A stretch of DNA of 64,000 nt from Ruminococcaceae bacterium UBA1425 (GCA_002329365.1 DCUB01000050.1:15406-79405); one strand, 5' to 3'. Shown: positions 1-8,318, counted from the first letter of the stretch. Notes: generated by a model not told the origin, from the sequence alone. Translations and numbers: made by a program.

Positions 1-741
1 TTTGCCGCAGTGATTACCATGTATTTTACAGTTATCATTTCCATGTTTGACCCGGCGCTGGGAAGCGCCCTGAACGAGTTTGCAAAAGCCATGCCGGAGC
101 TGATGGCAATAGTGGGTATGAATCCGGCGTCCGCCGGGCTTGTCAGCTTTTTGGAGGCTTATCTTTACGGATTTATCATGCTTGTATTTCCTATGCTTTT
201 TTGCATACTCAGTGCAAACAAGCTGATTGCCCGCCATGTGGACCGCGGTTCCATGACATATTTATTAGCGGCTCCCGTCAGGCGAGGAACGATTGCTTTT
301 ACGCAGATGAAAGTCATGGCTACCGGGCTTTTCGCGCTTGTTTTATATGCCACCATATTGGGAATTATCAATTGTGAAATTTCGTTTCCCGGCAAGCTTG
401 ATATAGGAAGGTTTATCCTGCTCAATATCGGAGCGCTTTGCCTGCAGCTTTTTATTGGCGGTATCTGCTTTTTGTGCTCCTGCATTTTCAATGACAGTAA
501 ATACGCTGTCGGGCTTGGTGCCGGAATTCCTGCGCTCGGATTCATTATTCAGATGATGGCAAACGCCGGAAAAGAACTGGAAAACGCAAAATACGCCACA
601 TTTTTCACACTGTTTGATTCAGACGGCATCGTTACAGGTGAACCGGGCGCAATCTGGGGAATGTTCTCACTTTTCGCGGGAGCCATAATACTGTTCTCAA
701 CGGCCATAGTTATTTTCTCGAAAAAGGATTTGCATATTTAA
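1..741 (+). CDS. ABC-2 type transporter permease (5'-truncated)
   Basis: This is the C-terminal part of a membrane permease; the reading frame is open to the first base of the window, so the true start lies upstream. The visible ~246 residues hold about six hydrophobic segments, with a cytoplasmic stretch between (around HVDRGSMTYLLAAPVRR). That layout, with a 'G-[ST]-x-x-x-L-L-A-x-P-[VI]-R-R' segment, is typical of ABC-2 permeases, where the residues couple to the ATPase. A dedicated ATPase is probably encoded just upstream, outside the window. The substrate cannot be told. The gene ends with TAA at 739-741 and is followed by ~340 bp of spacer. Confidence 0.75.
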   Translation, partial: FAAVITMYFTVIISMFDPALGSALNEFAKAMPELMAIVGMNPASAGLVSFLEAYLYGFIMLVFPMLFCILSANKLIARHVDRGSMTYLLAAPVRRGTIAFTQMKVMATGLFALVLYATILGIINCEISFPGKLDIGRFILLNIGALCLQLFIGGICFLCSCIFNDSKYAVGLGAGIPALGFIIQMMANAGKELENAKYATFFTLFDSDGIVTGEPGAIWGMFSLFAGAIILFSTAIVIFSKKDLHI

Positions 742-933
742 TGCCTGCCGAACAATGCCAAAACCCTAAAATATCATAATTTTGAGCGTTTTCACAGCAG
801 CATTTCGCAAATTCTGCTGTTTTGTAAATATCCCCAAAACGTATTGACAACAGGAATGAAACGGGATATTGTTATATAAAATAAACTTCAACTCAAGCAA
901 AAGATTAATAACAAGTGTTAACGGGGGACGAAC

Positions 934-1002
934 ATGGCGTATAATTTTAAAAGGCATATAAAGAATTTTATATGCCGAAAAATGAGCCCGAGATTGTTTT
1001 AG
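934..1002 (+). CDS. possible 22-aa peptide ORF
   Basis: A short ORF (MAYNFKRHIKNF...) starts at an ATG six bases behind a GGGGGA ribosome site in the spacer 742-1079. A weak promoter-like TTGACA lies near 843. The hairpin described at 953-976 lies inside it, so this may simply be non-coding. I see no homology. It is recorded only because the ribosome site is good; the rest of the 742-1079 spacer is AT-rich and shows nothing else. Confidence 0.2.
   Translation: MAYNFKRHIKNFICRKMSPRLF
947..976 (-). terminator. probable terminator of the rny-ymdB operon
   Basis: A perfect 10-bp stem GGCATATAAA / TTTATATGCC with a 4-nt loop is followed on the minus strand by TTTTAAAATT. It lies about 100 bases beyond the ymdB stop codon. 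The stem is AT-rich, so its strength is uncertain. Confidence 0.45.
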
Positions 1003-1079
1003 TTCCTAAGGCAAACTATATCACGGTATAAAGTATAGAGATTGGATTGTGTTTGTGTTTTAATCGCCTGGCTCGGAAT

Positions 1080-1856
1080 TTATGCTTCAATGCATACACG
1101 CTCAATGCCGACGGCTTTTCCCGTTTTGTCGTCAACCTCAATAATGCATCCCGTCATTATGCAGGGGATATTCGGCACCTCAAATCTTGAAGGCAAGGCA
1201 TATCTCATCTTTTTTATGATGGTGTCGGGATTTATGCCGAGGACGGATTGTTTAGGTCCCGTCATGCCTATGTCCGTTATATATGCCGTTCCGCACGGCA
1301 GTATCTGTTCGTCGGCGGTCAGAACGTGTGTGTGCGTGCCGAAAACAGCCGTTACCTTCCCGTCTAAAAAAAATCCCATTGCGCGTTTTTCGCCCGTTGC
1401 CTCGGCGTGGAAATCCACAAGCTTCACCTTGCATTCGTGAAGCTCAGGCAGCAGTTTCTCGGCGCACAAAAACGCGTTGTTGACATTGTCGCCTATAAAG
1501 GAGTTCCCCAGCAGATTCAGCACGCCTACCTTCAGCCTGCCCATGTCGATTACTGTGAAACCCCTGCCGGGATTATAATCGCTGTAATTAGCGGGACGTA
1601 TAATGTCGCGCCGCGCGTCAAGAAAATCATAAACCTCATTTTTGTTGTAAACGTGATTGCCGGACGTAATAAGGTCGACGCCGCTGTCAAAAAGGTACTG
1701 CGCCGAGTCGGGAGTTATACCGTTTCCCGGTGCAGAGTTTTCTCCGTTTACAATGCACAGGTCTATGCATTTCAGCTTTTTTACGGACGGTAGATGGGCG
1801 CGGAGAAATTCGCAGCCCTGTCTGCCGACAACGTCGCCGATAGCGATTATATTCAT
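1080..1856 (-). CDS. ymdB: YmdB family metallophosphoesterase (TIGR00282)
   Basis: YmdB-type proteins are dinuclear-metal 2',3'-cyclic-nucleotide phosphodiesterases linked in Bacillus to biofilm and RNA turnover decisions. The 258-residue protein carries the family's metal motifs in order: GDVVGRQG at the N-terminus, NGEN, SGNHVYNK, DFHAEATGEKRA, and GTHTHVLTAD. I chose the ATG at 1856, because GAGGTG lies just before it; the frame opens upstream at a TTG (1868) that would overlap that ribosome site. It lies directly downstream of rny, the standard Firmicutes arrangement, which suggests co-transcription and a joint role in RNA metabolism. Confidence 0.93.
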   Translation of the reverse strand: MNIIAIGDVVGRQGCEFLRAHLPSVKKLKCIDLCIVNGENSAPGNGITPDSAQYLFDSGVDLITSGNHVYNKNEVYDFLDARRDIIRPANYSDYNPGRGFTVIDMGRLKVGVLNLLGNSFIGDNVNNAFLCAEKLLPELHECKVKLVDFHAEATGEKRAMGFFLDGKVTAVFGTHTHVLTADEQILPCGTAYITDIGMTGPKQSVLGINPDTIIKKMRYALPSRFEVPNIPCIMTGCIIEVDDKTGKAVGIERVCIEA

Positions 1857-1873
1857 GCTGCACCTCAAAAAAT

Positions 1874-1899
1874 AAGGGGACTTTATAAGCCCCCTTTTT
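1874..1899 (-). terminator. rny-ymdB intercistronic hairpin (partial terminator?)
   Basis: On the minus strand AAGGGG...CTT-loop-AAG...CCCCTT is followed by ATTTTTT. It sits between the rny stop and the ymdB ribosome site, so it could partially terminate or act as an RNA-processing stem that sets the rny:ymdB ratio. Confidence 0.5.
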
Positions 1900-1903
1900 C
1901 TTT

Positions 1904-3457
1904 TTATTTCGCGTAGTCGACTGCGCGGCTTTCTCTTATTATGTTTACCTTTATCTGCCCGGGATAATCAAGCTCATTTTCGATTTTCTTTGCTATTTCG
2001 CGCGCGACAATCACCATATTATCGTCGGTTATGACGTCGGGCTTGACCATAATGCGGATTTCGCGGCCCGCCTGAATGGCAAACGAACGGTCTACGCCCT
2101 CGAACGAGGTTGCGATTTCCTCAAGCTTTTCAAGACGCTTGATGTAGCTCTGCACGTTTTCTCTGCGCGCTCCCGGTCTTGCGGCTGAAATCGCATCGGC
2201 AGCCTGAACAAGGCAGGCAACTATTGTTTTTGCCTCAACGTCGCCGTGATGTGCCTGAATGGCGTGGACAATCTGGTCGTTTTCTTTGTATTTCCTTGCA
2301 AAATCAACGCCAAGCTCAATGTGTGAGCCGTCCATCTCGTGGTCGAGCGCCTTGCCGATATCGTGGAGAAGCCCTGCTCTTTTTGCCGATTTGACATCGG
2401 CGCCGATTTCGGCTGCCATTAAGCCTGCTATATACGAAACCTCAAGCGAATGGTTAAGCACATTCTGACCGAAGCTTGTGCGGTATTTCAGTTTGCCAAG
2501 CAGCTTTACAATTTCGGGGTGGATTCCGTTTACTCCCGCTTCGATAAGCGTGTGTTCGCCTGTCTGCTTAATGGTTGCTTCAACCTCACGCGTGGATTTT
2601 TCAAACATTTCCTCAACTCTCGCGGGATGAATTCTGCCGTCAGCTATGAGTTTTTCAAGAGTAAGCCTCGCGATTTCCCTGCGGACAGGGTCAAAGCTTG
2701 ACACTGTTATTGCCTCGGGTGTATCGTCGATAATAAGGTCGACGCCTGTTATTGTTTCAAGAGTTCTGATGTTGCGCCCCTCACGCCCGATGATTCTTCC
2801 CTTCATCTCGTCGTTCGGAAGAGCCACGACGGAAACGGTTGCCTCGGCGGCATGGTCGGCGGCGCAGCGCTGGATAGCTGTAGATATGATTTCCCTTGCA
2901 AGCGTTTCCGATTCCTCTTTGGTCTTATGCTGGAAGTCCATTATTTTAACGGCTTTTTCGTGGGTTAAGTCGGACTCAAGAGATTTGAGCAGATAATCCT
3001 TCGCCTGCTCCTTTGTGAAGCCCGATATCCTTTCAAGCATATCGAACTGACCCTTTTTAATGCTTTCAATCTCGGAGAGCCTGTCCTCAGCGTCTTTGAT
3101 TTTGCCGTTTAATATTTCCTCTTTTTTCTCAAGGTTTTCCGACTTTTTGTCGAGCGTTTCTTCCTTCTGGATTATTCTGCGCTCCTGCCGCTGAACCTCG
3201 GTTCTTCTTTCCCGCAGCTCGCGCTCCGTTTCGGTGCGCTGCTTGTGAATTTCGTCCTTCGCCTCAATTATGGCTTCTTTCTTTTTGGATTCCGCAAGAT
3301 TGATTGCATCTGAAATAATGCGCTTTGCCTGCTGTGTCGCGGAACCAATCTTGGCCTCGGCCGTTTTTTTGCGATATGCCTGACCGGCAAAAAAACCGAT
3401 GATTAACGAAACAGCGGCTGCGACAACCGCAATGATGATAACCACATATGTCTGCAA
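1904..3457 (-). CDS. rny: ribonuclease Y
   Basis: RNase Y is the membrane-anchored endoribonuclease that starts bulk mRNA decay in Firmicutes. The 517-residue protein has one N-terminal TM helix (about residues 4-25), a long charged coiled coil (about 30-190, rich in E/K/R), a KH RNA-binding domain (GRIIGREGRNIRTLE) and an HD catalytic domain (HSLEVSYIAGLMAAE, HDIGKALDHE). Length matches the family (~520). The start is TTG at 3457, eight bases after a strong GGAGGTG. A sigma-A promoter lies ~300 bases upstream, implying a long 5' leader. Confidence 0.97.
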   Translation of the reverse strand: MQTYVVIIIAVVAAAVSLIIGFFAGQAYRKKTAEAKIGSATQQAKRIISDAINLAESKKKEAIIEAKDEIHKQRTETERELRERRTEVQRQERRIIQKEETLDKKSENLEKKEEILNGKIKDAEDRLSEIESIKKGQFDMLERISGFTKEQAKDYLLKSLESDLTHEKAVKIMDFQHKTKEESETLAREIISTAIQRCAADHAAEATVSVVALPNDEMKGRIIGREGRNIRTLETITGVDLIIDDTPEAITVSSFDPVRREIARLTLEKLIADGRIHPARVEEMFEKSTREVEATIKQTGEHTLIEAGVNGIHPEIVKLLGKLKYRTSFGQNVLNHSLEVSYIAGLMAAEIGADVKSAKRAGLLHDIGKALDHEMDGSHIELGVDFARKYKENDQIVHAIQAHHGDVEAKTIVACLVQAADAISAARPGARRENVQSYIKRLEKLEEIATSFEGVDRSFAIQAGREIRIMVKPDVITDDNMVIVAREIAKKIENELDYPGQIKVNIIRESRAVDYAK

Positions 3458-3760
3458 TACTATAACACCTCCGTTTTTTATTTTGCTCCTGCCCGTAAAA
3501 AAAGAAAGGGCGGGAAAATCAACGATGCCGAAGCAACGTTAAACCTTCACCGCTTATAAATACAGCATTATTTACAATATACGACTATAAATGATTATAT
3601 CAAAACAAATCAGTTGATAGGTTTGACAGACTAATAGATTGTTAAATCTATAATCGAATCATGTGCTGTAAGCACAGACGAGCCGGTGTTCGCATGTATA
3701 TATAAATTGCGGTGAAAATAATAATGTTAAGCTAATTATATTCGCCACACTATCTTAATT

Positions 3761-3789
3761 ATTGTATATCTTTTTGGGATAGTTGTCAA
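3761..3789 (-). promoter_or_regulatory. sigma-A promoter upstream of rny
   Basis: On the minus strand TTGACA (3789-3784), a 17-bp spacer and TACAAT (3766-3761). The leader between this and the rny start is ~300 nt. It includes an extended -10 like TGATATAAT near 3595-3603 that may be a second, closer promoter, and a small TGTGCT/AGCACA hairpin at 3662-3676. The spacer 3458-3858 is otherwise AT-rich and shows no gene. Confidence 0.6.
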
Positions 3790-3858
3790 GAAAAAATCTT
3801 TACATTGTTAAAATATTTCGTGTTTTTGCCTTGATATTCAGTAAACTTAACAAGAGAA

Positions 3859-3885
3859 ACGCTCCGGGGACAAGCCCCGGAGCGT
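3859..3885 (-). terminator. terminator of the NPQTG-anchored surface protein
   Basis: A perfect 11-bp GC-rich stem ACGCTCCGGGG / CCCCGGAGCGT with a 5-nt loop lies 40 bases after the stop of the leftward gene; on the minus strand it is followed by TTCTCTTGTT. Confidence 0.8.
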
Positions 3886-3924
3886 AACTACATTTATTCA
3901 GTCAGTATATAAACGAATATTTAT

Positions 3925-5268
3925 TTATGACCTCTTTTTCTTGGCTGTTACGAAAGCAGCAGCAGCAGCAAGAGAAAGCGTGGCAAATGCCGCGATTGCC
4001 GTTGTGGAACCTGTCTGCGGGTTTGCAACATCAATGTCGCCTGAGCCGCCGCTTTCAGCGGGTAGAGTTGTCGCGCCTGCGCCGTCACCGTCTGCATCGG
4101 CGACATCTGTCGAACCTGTGGAAAGCTCGGGACCGGGAATATACTCTATGCCCGAAGCCGGCTCAAAGACCTTGGATTTGATAAATACTACTTCAATGGA
4201 AGCATCTGTAGCAATATTCTTAAATTTATATGAGTAAACATCTTTGTTTGTCGCGTCGGCATATGTTCCGAAAATTGAGAGAGCGTCGTCAAAGTCGCTG
4301 GCTTTGAACAGGTCGCTGAGAAGCGTCTTTATGCTGCTGACTTCCTTCGGAGTGCCGTCCTCGTTGACTATGACCTTGGATACCTCGTAGCCCTCGTCGG
4401 GAACGAATGTGAAGATAGGAGATGAGCCTTCAAAAACACTGACCTGTCCGTCACCCTCAAATATCTTAAGGTTTTCGCCGTCGCCGAAAACAATCTTGCC
4501 GCCCTCGTTTGAGCTGTATGTTACGACGTATCTGTCGGCTTTGTCTCTGTAAACTGCGAATATCGCGGCTGATTCTTTAATTGTAACATCTATTTCGGGA
4601 ATATATGCCTTAACGTTGCCTGAGCCGTCAACCCAGCCGAAGAACTGATAATAGTCCTCGTATTCGGACTTGATATCGGCTTTAAGACTTACAACATCAC
4701 CATATTCAAGGTCATATATCTTATCCTGTACGGTTGTGGAGCCGGTGGAGTTGACGGTAGCCGTAACCGTTGCAATGTTGGAAGCAACAAGGTTATTACC
4801 GTTCTCGCCGTACTTGCGTACACCTATCTGAAGATCATAGAGTTTTGTTACCCATGTGATCTTTTCGCGGAGGGTGATAATTTCAGCGTCGTTGGTGTCT
4901 GCTGACTCTTCACCATATGTTGTTCTGAGGTCAATAATCTTAAATCCGGAAGGACGGTTTGCTGAAACCTTTTCTTTAAGTACTACTTTAAGATAATCAT
5001 CGTCACCGTCTGGTTCAACTTCTATTGTATCAACGGTGAAATACGTTTTGATGTTGGAAAAAGTTACTTCCGAGTTTGAAATGTTAAGGTAATTGCTGAT
5101 GCCGCTCTGGATGGAAGCCTCGGTAGTTCCTTTAGCGATTTCAAGCGGCCTGTTAAGATCTATTTTTGCTTGATTGGTTGTTGAAGTGTCCAACGCCAAG
5201 CCCGCCATTGACATCACGCCCGCCAGCATGCAGACGCAAAGCAGTACGGAAATAATCTTTCTTTTCAT
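3925..5268 (-). CDS. secreted cell-surface protein with NPQTG-type C-terminal anchor
   Basis: The 447-residue protein has a signal peptide (MKRKIISVLLCVCMLAGVMS..., cleavage near ALA/LDT) and a C-terminal tail made of NPQTGS, a ~20-residue hydrophobic helix and KKKRS. That is the layout of a sortase substrate; NPQTG is a non-LPXTG variant. The middle contains InlB/listerial-type repeat-like segments (GDVVSLKADIKSEYEDYYQFFGW; YVVTYSSNEGGKIVFGDG; EGYEVSKVIVNEDG), read as beta-rich extracellular domains. No enzymatic motif is visible. No sortase is encoded in the window. The ATG has AGGAGG nine bases upstream. Function unknown; probably adhesion or surface structure. Confidence 0.8.
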   Translation of the reverse strand: MKRKIISVLLCVCMLAGVMSMAGLALDTSTTNQAKIDLNRPLEIAKGTTEASIQSGISNYLNISNSEVTFSNIKTYFTVDTIEVEPDGDDDYLKVVLKEKVSANRPSGFKIIDLRTTYGEESADTNDAEIITLREKITWVTKLYDLQIGVRKYGENGNNLVASNIATVTATVNSTGSTTVQDKIYDLEYGDVVSLKADIKSEYEDYYQFFGWVDGSGNVKAYIPEIDVTIKESAAIFAVYRDKADRYVVTYSSNEGGKIVFGDGENLKIFEGDGQVSVFEGSSPIFTFVPDEGYEVSKVIVNEDGTPKEVSSIKTLLSDLFKASDFDDALSIFGTYADATNKDVYSYKFKNIATDASIEVVFIKSKVFEPASGIEYIPGPELSTGSTDVADADGDGAGATTLPAESGGSGDIDVANPQTGSTTAIAAFATLSLAAAAAFVTAKKKRS

Positions 5269-5301
5269 GGTTGTAAATTCCTCCTAAATAAATGTAAAGT
5301 T

Positions 5302-5330
5302 ATTATAACATCATAAATATAGATTTGCAA
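5302..5330 (-). promoter_or_regulatory. sigma-A promoter of the surface protein gene
   Basis: On the minus strand TTGCAA (5330-5325), 17-bp spacer, TATAAT (5307-5302). It lies ~35 bases upstream of the start codon, which shows the gene does not depend on read-through from the upstream small RNA. Confidence 0.75.
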
Positions 5331-5435
5331 TAGTTTTTTGATTAATTCAGGAATATTTTTAAATTCTGTTGCTATAATGATATGTTGACATAAAATAACA
5401 AGCCGTTATTTGACAAAAAAAACAGCATTATTATT

Positions 5436-5606
5436 GAAAAACCACCGTCCTTTTTCCCGGACAGCCTTTGGCGAGGCGGATCCGTTCTATAATCTGATTG
5501 ATTGCATTACACAGGTAATAACGGTCCGATTAACCGTCGGATCCCTGAAACAGAGCCTGTCCCGAAGAAATCTTTAGGCAAAAGACAATACGCTCTTATC
5601 CATTAT
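5436..5606 (-). ncRNA. candidate structured small RNA (~171 nt, possibly 6S-like)
   Basis: This gene-free segment is bounded on the minus strand by a good promoter (TTGCTT-N17-TATAAT, 5641-5613) and by a terminator: CTGTCC (5464-5459), loop, GGACGG (5450-5445), then TTTTT. Within it several nested pairings exist: GGGACAG (5563-5557) with CTGTCC (5464-5459); GGATCC (5544-5539) with GGATCC (5483-5478); hairpins ACGGT/ACCGT (5537-5521) and TTAC/GTAA (5518-5507). Two unpaired sides between the outer two stems form a large internal bubble. GTCTTTT near the 5' end can also pair with AAAAGGAC near the 3' end as a closing stem. A long rod with a central bubble recalls 6S RNA, but I have not identified a family. 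No ORF with a ribosome site is present. Confidence 0.5.
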
Positions 5607-5612
5607 GTGCTA

Positions 5613-5641
5613 ATTATATACTATGTATATTTAAAAAGCAA
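5613..5641 (-). promoter_or_regulatory. promoter of the candidate small RNA
   Basis: On the minus strand TTGCTT (5641-5636), exact 17-bp spacer, TATAAT (5618-5613). The expected transcription start is an A near 5606-5608. It lies just downstream of the terminator of the HTH gene, so it serves an independent unit. Confidence 0.6.
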
Positions 5642-5680
5642 GTATTTTTTAAGTTTTTCTTGCGTTTGCCCGAAAACAAT

Positions 5681-5711
5681 AAAAAAGGCGCCCGCTTGTT
5701 ATGCGGGCGCC
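5681..5711 (-). terminator. terminator of the small HTH gene
   Basis: On the minus strand a perfect 9-bp stem GGCGCCCGC / GCGGGCGCC with 7-nt loop is followed by TTTTTT. It begins 15 bases after the stop codon. Confidence 0.9.
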
Positions 5712-5725
5712 CGGCAGAGCGGGTA

Positions 5726-5971
5726 TTATTCAAGACCAAGAAGCCAGTTGACCGTAACGCCAAGTACGTCTGCAAGAGCTTTAAGCTCAAAATCAGTTAC
5801 GTACCGAAGCTGACCCTCAAGCTTTGAAAGACCCGAAGCGTTAAGGTCGATGCCCTTAATCTGAAGCTGTGTAAGCAAATCCTTCTGCTTCATGCCCATT
5901 GACTTGCGCTGCTGTTCAACCTTCTCGCCGACAATGTTTCTGTCGCCAAGCGCCTGTTTTCTGATTCTCAA
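5726..5971 (-). CDS. small XRE-family HTH regulator
   Basis: The 81-residue protein is essentially one Cro/CI-type helix-turn-helix: VGEKVEQQRKSMGMKQKDLL..., SGLSKLEGQLR (recognition helix region), and a C-terminal ALADVLGVTVNWLLGLE. I chose the TTG start at 5971 because AAAGGAG lies eight bases upstream; the frame stays open to 6058 but the extra residues overlap the ribosome site and promoter DNA. A perfect TTGAC-G-GTCAA palindrome lies 23 bases upstream and could be an autoregulatory operator. It is transcribed divergently from the nicotinate phosphoribosyltransferase gene; whether it controls that gene is unknown. Confidence 0.85.
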   Translation of the reverse strand: MRIRKQALGDRNIVGEKVEQQRKSMGMKQKDLLTQLQIKGIDLNASGLSKLEGQLRYVTDFELKALADVLGVTVNWLLGLE

Positions 5972-5993
5972 TTTTTCTTCTCCTTTCAAAAAA

Positions 5994-6004
5994 TTGACGG
6001 TCAA
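5994..6004. promoter_or_regulatory. TTGAC-G-GTCAA palindrome, possible operator
   Basis: A perfect 5-1-5 inverted repeat lies immediately upstream of the ribosome site of the small HTH gene. A site here would suit negative autoregulation by the HTH protein. A related half-site (ATTGACCGAC) occurs near 6086. The rest of the 5972-6231 spacer is very AT-rich. Confidence 0.3.
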
Positions 6005-6231
6005 TCGAACATAAAAGTTATTAACGTCGCTATTACTGATTGTATAATAATACCACACACATATCTTTACAATTACGACAATACATTGACCGACTGCGGA
6101 ATTATAATATCACAATATTTTTCATATTTCAAGCCTTAAAATAAAAAATTTTTTCGATATCACAAAAAAATGTGCATTTTTTATTATTTCCATGCTTCAA
6201 AGAAATATTTTTACTTATTATTAATACGCTA

Positions 6232-6261
6232 TTGACATTTCTGCAAAAGCATATATATAAT
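6232..6261 (+). promoter_or_regulatory. sigma-A promoter of pncB
   Basis: TTGACA (6232-6237), 18-bp spacer, TATAAT (6256-6261), 77 bases before the start codon. Confidence 0.8.
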
Positions 6262-6337
6262 ATTTTGTATAATATTGGCATATGTACTGAAAGCTTATTT
6301 GTTATCATCCGCAATATAAAACACTGAAAGGACTTTT

Positions 6338-7789
6338 ATGATGGAATCGGCCAAAAGAAATCTGACCATGCTGGCAGACTTTTACGAAATCACTATGGCA
6401 AACGGCTATCTCGCGTCCTCCATGGAAAATACCGTGGCTTATTTTGATATGTTTTTCCGAACTGTACCCGATAATGGAGGCTTCGCCATTATGGCGGGAG
6501 TCGAACAATTGATAGATTATCTGTGCAACCTCCGCTTTACAGAGGACGACATCGAATACCTGCGCCGCCGCGGCATGAGCGAACGGTTTTTGAAGTATCT
6601 CCAAGAATTTAAGTTTTCATGCGATGTCTGGGCGGTGCCGGAGGGTACGCCCATTTTTCCGGGCGAGCCGATAGTACAGGTCAGAGGTCCCGTGATTCAG
6701 GCGCAGTTAATCGAAACAATGGTGCTTTTATGCATAAATCATCAGAGCCTTGTCGCGACAAAGGCAAACAGGATAGTCCGTGCCGCAAACGGCCGGGCTG
6801 TTATGGAATTCGGCTCGCGGCGCGCACAGGGCTTTGACGGAGCGATACTCGGAGCGCGTGCGGCTTATATCGGAGGCTGCGTCGGCACCGCCTGCACGCT
6901 GACCGACATCGACTACGGTGTTCCCGCGCTCGGTACCATGGCTCACAGCTGGGTGCAGCTTTTTGACAGCGAGCTTGAAGCCTTCAGGGCTTACGCAAAG
7001 GAATATCCCGCCGGCTGCACGCTGCTTGTCGACACCTACGACGTCCTTAAGTCGGGCGTTCCCAACGCCATCAAGGTTTTTGACGAGGTGCTTACTCCCT
7101 TAGGCTTCAGACCGAAGGGAGTGCGCATCGACAGCGGCGACATCGCTTACCTGTCGCGAAAAACGCGCGCCATGCTCGACGAGGCAGGCTATGAGGACTG
7201 CAAAATCGTCGCGTCCAATTCGCTTGACGAGTACCTTATCCGCGATATGATTATTCAGGGCGCTTGCGTTGATTCCTTCGGCGTGGGCGAGCGGCTTGTA
7301 ACATCGTCCTCCTCTCCCGTGTTCGGCGGAGTGTATAAGCTTTGCGCCGTGGAGCGAAACGGGGTTATAGAGCCGAAAATAAAGATAAGCGAAAATGTAT
7401 CGAAGGTAACGACGCCTTGTTTTAAAAAGGTATACCGGCTGTTTGACAAGGAATCGGGCAAGGCAATAGCCGACCTGCTTACAATACATGACGAAAAGCT
7501 GGACGAGAACGAGCCGTACGAGCTGTTCGACCCCGATTTTACATGGAAGCGAAAGACAGTATCGGATTTTACCGCAAAGCCGCTGCTTGAAAAAATATTT
7601 GATAAGGGAAAATGCGTTTACAACTGCCCGCCGCTGCCCGAAATTCAAAAATACTGCATGCAGCAGATAAACACGATGTGGGACGAGGTGCTTCGCTTTG
7701 AAAATCCCCACAATTACTATGTTGACTTATCGCAGCGTCTGTGGGACGAAAAGCACCGTCTGATTGCGGAAAAAACGGGCAAATCGTAA
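6338..7789 (+). CDS. pncB: nicotinate phosphoribosyltransferase
   Basis: This enzyme joins nicotinate to PRPP (with ATP) to make nicotinate mononucleotide, the salvage entry to NAD. The 483-residue length and motifs fit the family: N-terminal LADFYEITMANGYL, the central EFGSRRAQG, DTYDVLKSGVPNA, RIDSGDI (phosphoribosyl binding), ASNSLDEYLI and the DSFGVGERLVTS loop. Two in-frame ATG codons (6338, 6341) follow AAAGGA; either may be used. It has its own promoter and a strong terminator, so it appears monocistronic. Confidence 0.95.
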   Translation: MMESAKRNLTMLADFYEITMANGYLASSMENTVAYFDMFFRTVPDNGGFAIMAGVEQLIDYLCNLRFTEDDIEYLRRRGMSERFLKYLQEFKFSCDVWAVPEGTPIFPGEPIVQVRGPVIQAQLIETMVLLCINHQSLVATKANRIVRAANGRAVMEFGSRRAQGFDGAILGARAAYIGGCVGTACTLTDIDYGVPALGTMAHSWVQLFDSELEAFRAYAKEYPAGCTLLVDTYDVLKSGVPNAIKVFDEVLTPLGFRPKGVRIDSGDIAYLSRKTRAMLDEAGYEDCKIVASNSLDEYLIRDMIIQGACVDSFGVGERLVTSSSSPVFGGVYKLCAVERNGVIEPKIKISENVSKVTTPCFKKVYRLFDKESGKAIADLLTIHDEKLDENEPYELFDPDFTWKRKTVSDFTAKPLLEKIFDKGKCVYNCPPLPEIQKYCMQQINTMWDEVLRFENPHNYYVDLSQRLWDEKHRLIAEKTGKS

Positions 7790-7856
7790 TAAGCCATATA
7801 AATTTATTTCTCATTTTTGCGTAATACCGGTTTCCAAAGCCTATATACATAATGCA

Positions 7857-7895
7857 AAAAATCCCGGCGGCGAAACAACGCCTGCCGGGATTTTT
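7857..7895. terminator. bidirectional terminator between pncB and a convergent small gene
   Basis: Stem ATCCCGGC-GGCG / CGCC-t-GCCGGGAT (7861-7891) with an AAACAA loop, preceded by AAAAA and followed by TTTTT, so it can serve both the rightward pncB and the leftward gene that ends at 7924. Confidence 0.9.
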
Positions 7896-7923
7896 ATTGT
7901 GATTATTCAATTAATACGCAAAA

Positions 7924-8214
7924 CTACGCAACCCTGCGTGAAGAATGACGGCTTCTGCTCTGCTCGTAGACTTTTTCGGGCAATGGCTCGCTCTTGCGGT
8001 GCGCGACATACTCTGCCTCGTGCCTTTGCTTTTCCGCAGCCTTTTGCGCCAGCAGAGCCTTTTTCCTGCGGCGCCCGCGAATATAAGCGACAGCGACGCG
8101 GGCAACCTTGCGCTCAAAGCGTATCAGCTTGTTTTCGTTTATAAAGCCGATTATGAGAAGCATGATTGCCGCAAGCTCGGCGGCGGTTTTGATTAAAAGC
8201 GATAATGTTGTCAT
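7924..8214 (-). CDS. small one-TM membrane protein with basic tail
   Basis: The 96-residue protein has a hydrophobic helix at about residues 5-25 (LLIKTAAELAAIMLLIIGF), then a strongly basic, probably helical cytoplasmic tail (VAYIRGRRRKKALLAQKAAEK...). I do not recognise a family. The ATG has AGGGGAG upstream, and a good promoter stands ~105 bases before it. A sequence two mismatches away from a LexA/DinR box (8298-8311) lies near the predicted transcription start, which raises the chance of SOS control, but the match is imperfect. It converges on pncB and shares its terminator. Confidence 0.65.
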   Translation of the reverse strand: MTTLSLLIKTAAELAAIMLLIIGFINENKLIRFERKVARVAVAYIRGRRRKKALLAQKAAEKQRHEAEYVAHRKSEPLPEKVYEQSRSRHSSRRVA

Positions 8215-8318
8215 TTTTTATCTCCCCTTGCATTCCTCTGTATAAGCCCGGCGTATCGCAGAAAACCGGCTGCCTTAAAACATGAACAAATATTCGCAGA
8301 ACGTTTGTTTGTGATTAT

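Noticed and set aside
5436..5620. Riboswitch controlling the surface protein gene
   Set aside because: The competing stems look riboswitch-like, but the gene has its own TTGCAA-N17-TATAAT promoter downstream of the terminator, so the RNA is better read as a separate unit.
5502..5813. 103-residue rightward ORF
   Set aside because: It lies across the candidate small RNA, its promoter, the HTH terminator and the 3' end of the HTH gene on the other strand.
6129..6314. 61-residue leftward ORF in the pncB spacer
   Set aside because: AT-rich non-coding composition, no ribosome site, and it covers the pncB promoter.
7100..7711. 203-residue leftward ORF inside pncB
   Set aside because: A shadow of the opposite strand of a well-conserved enzyme; no start signal and no recognisable motif.
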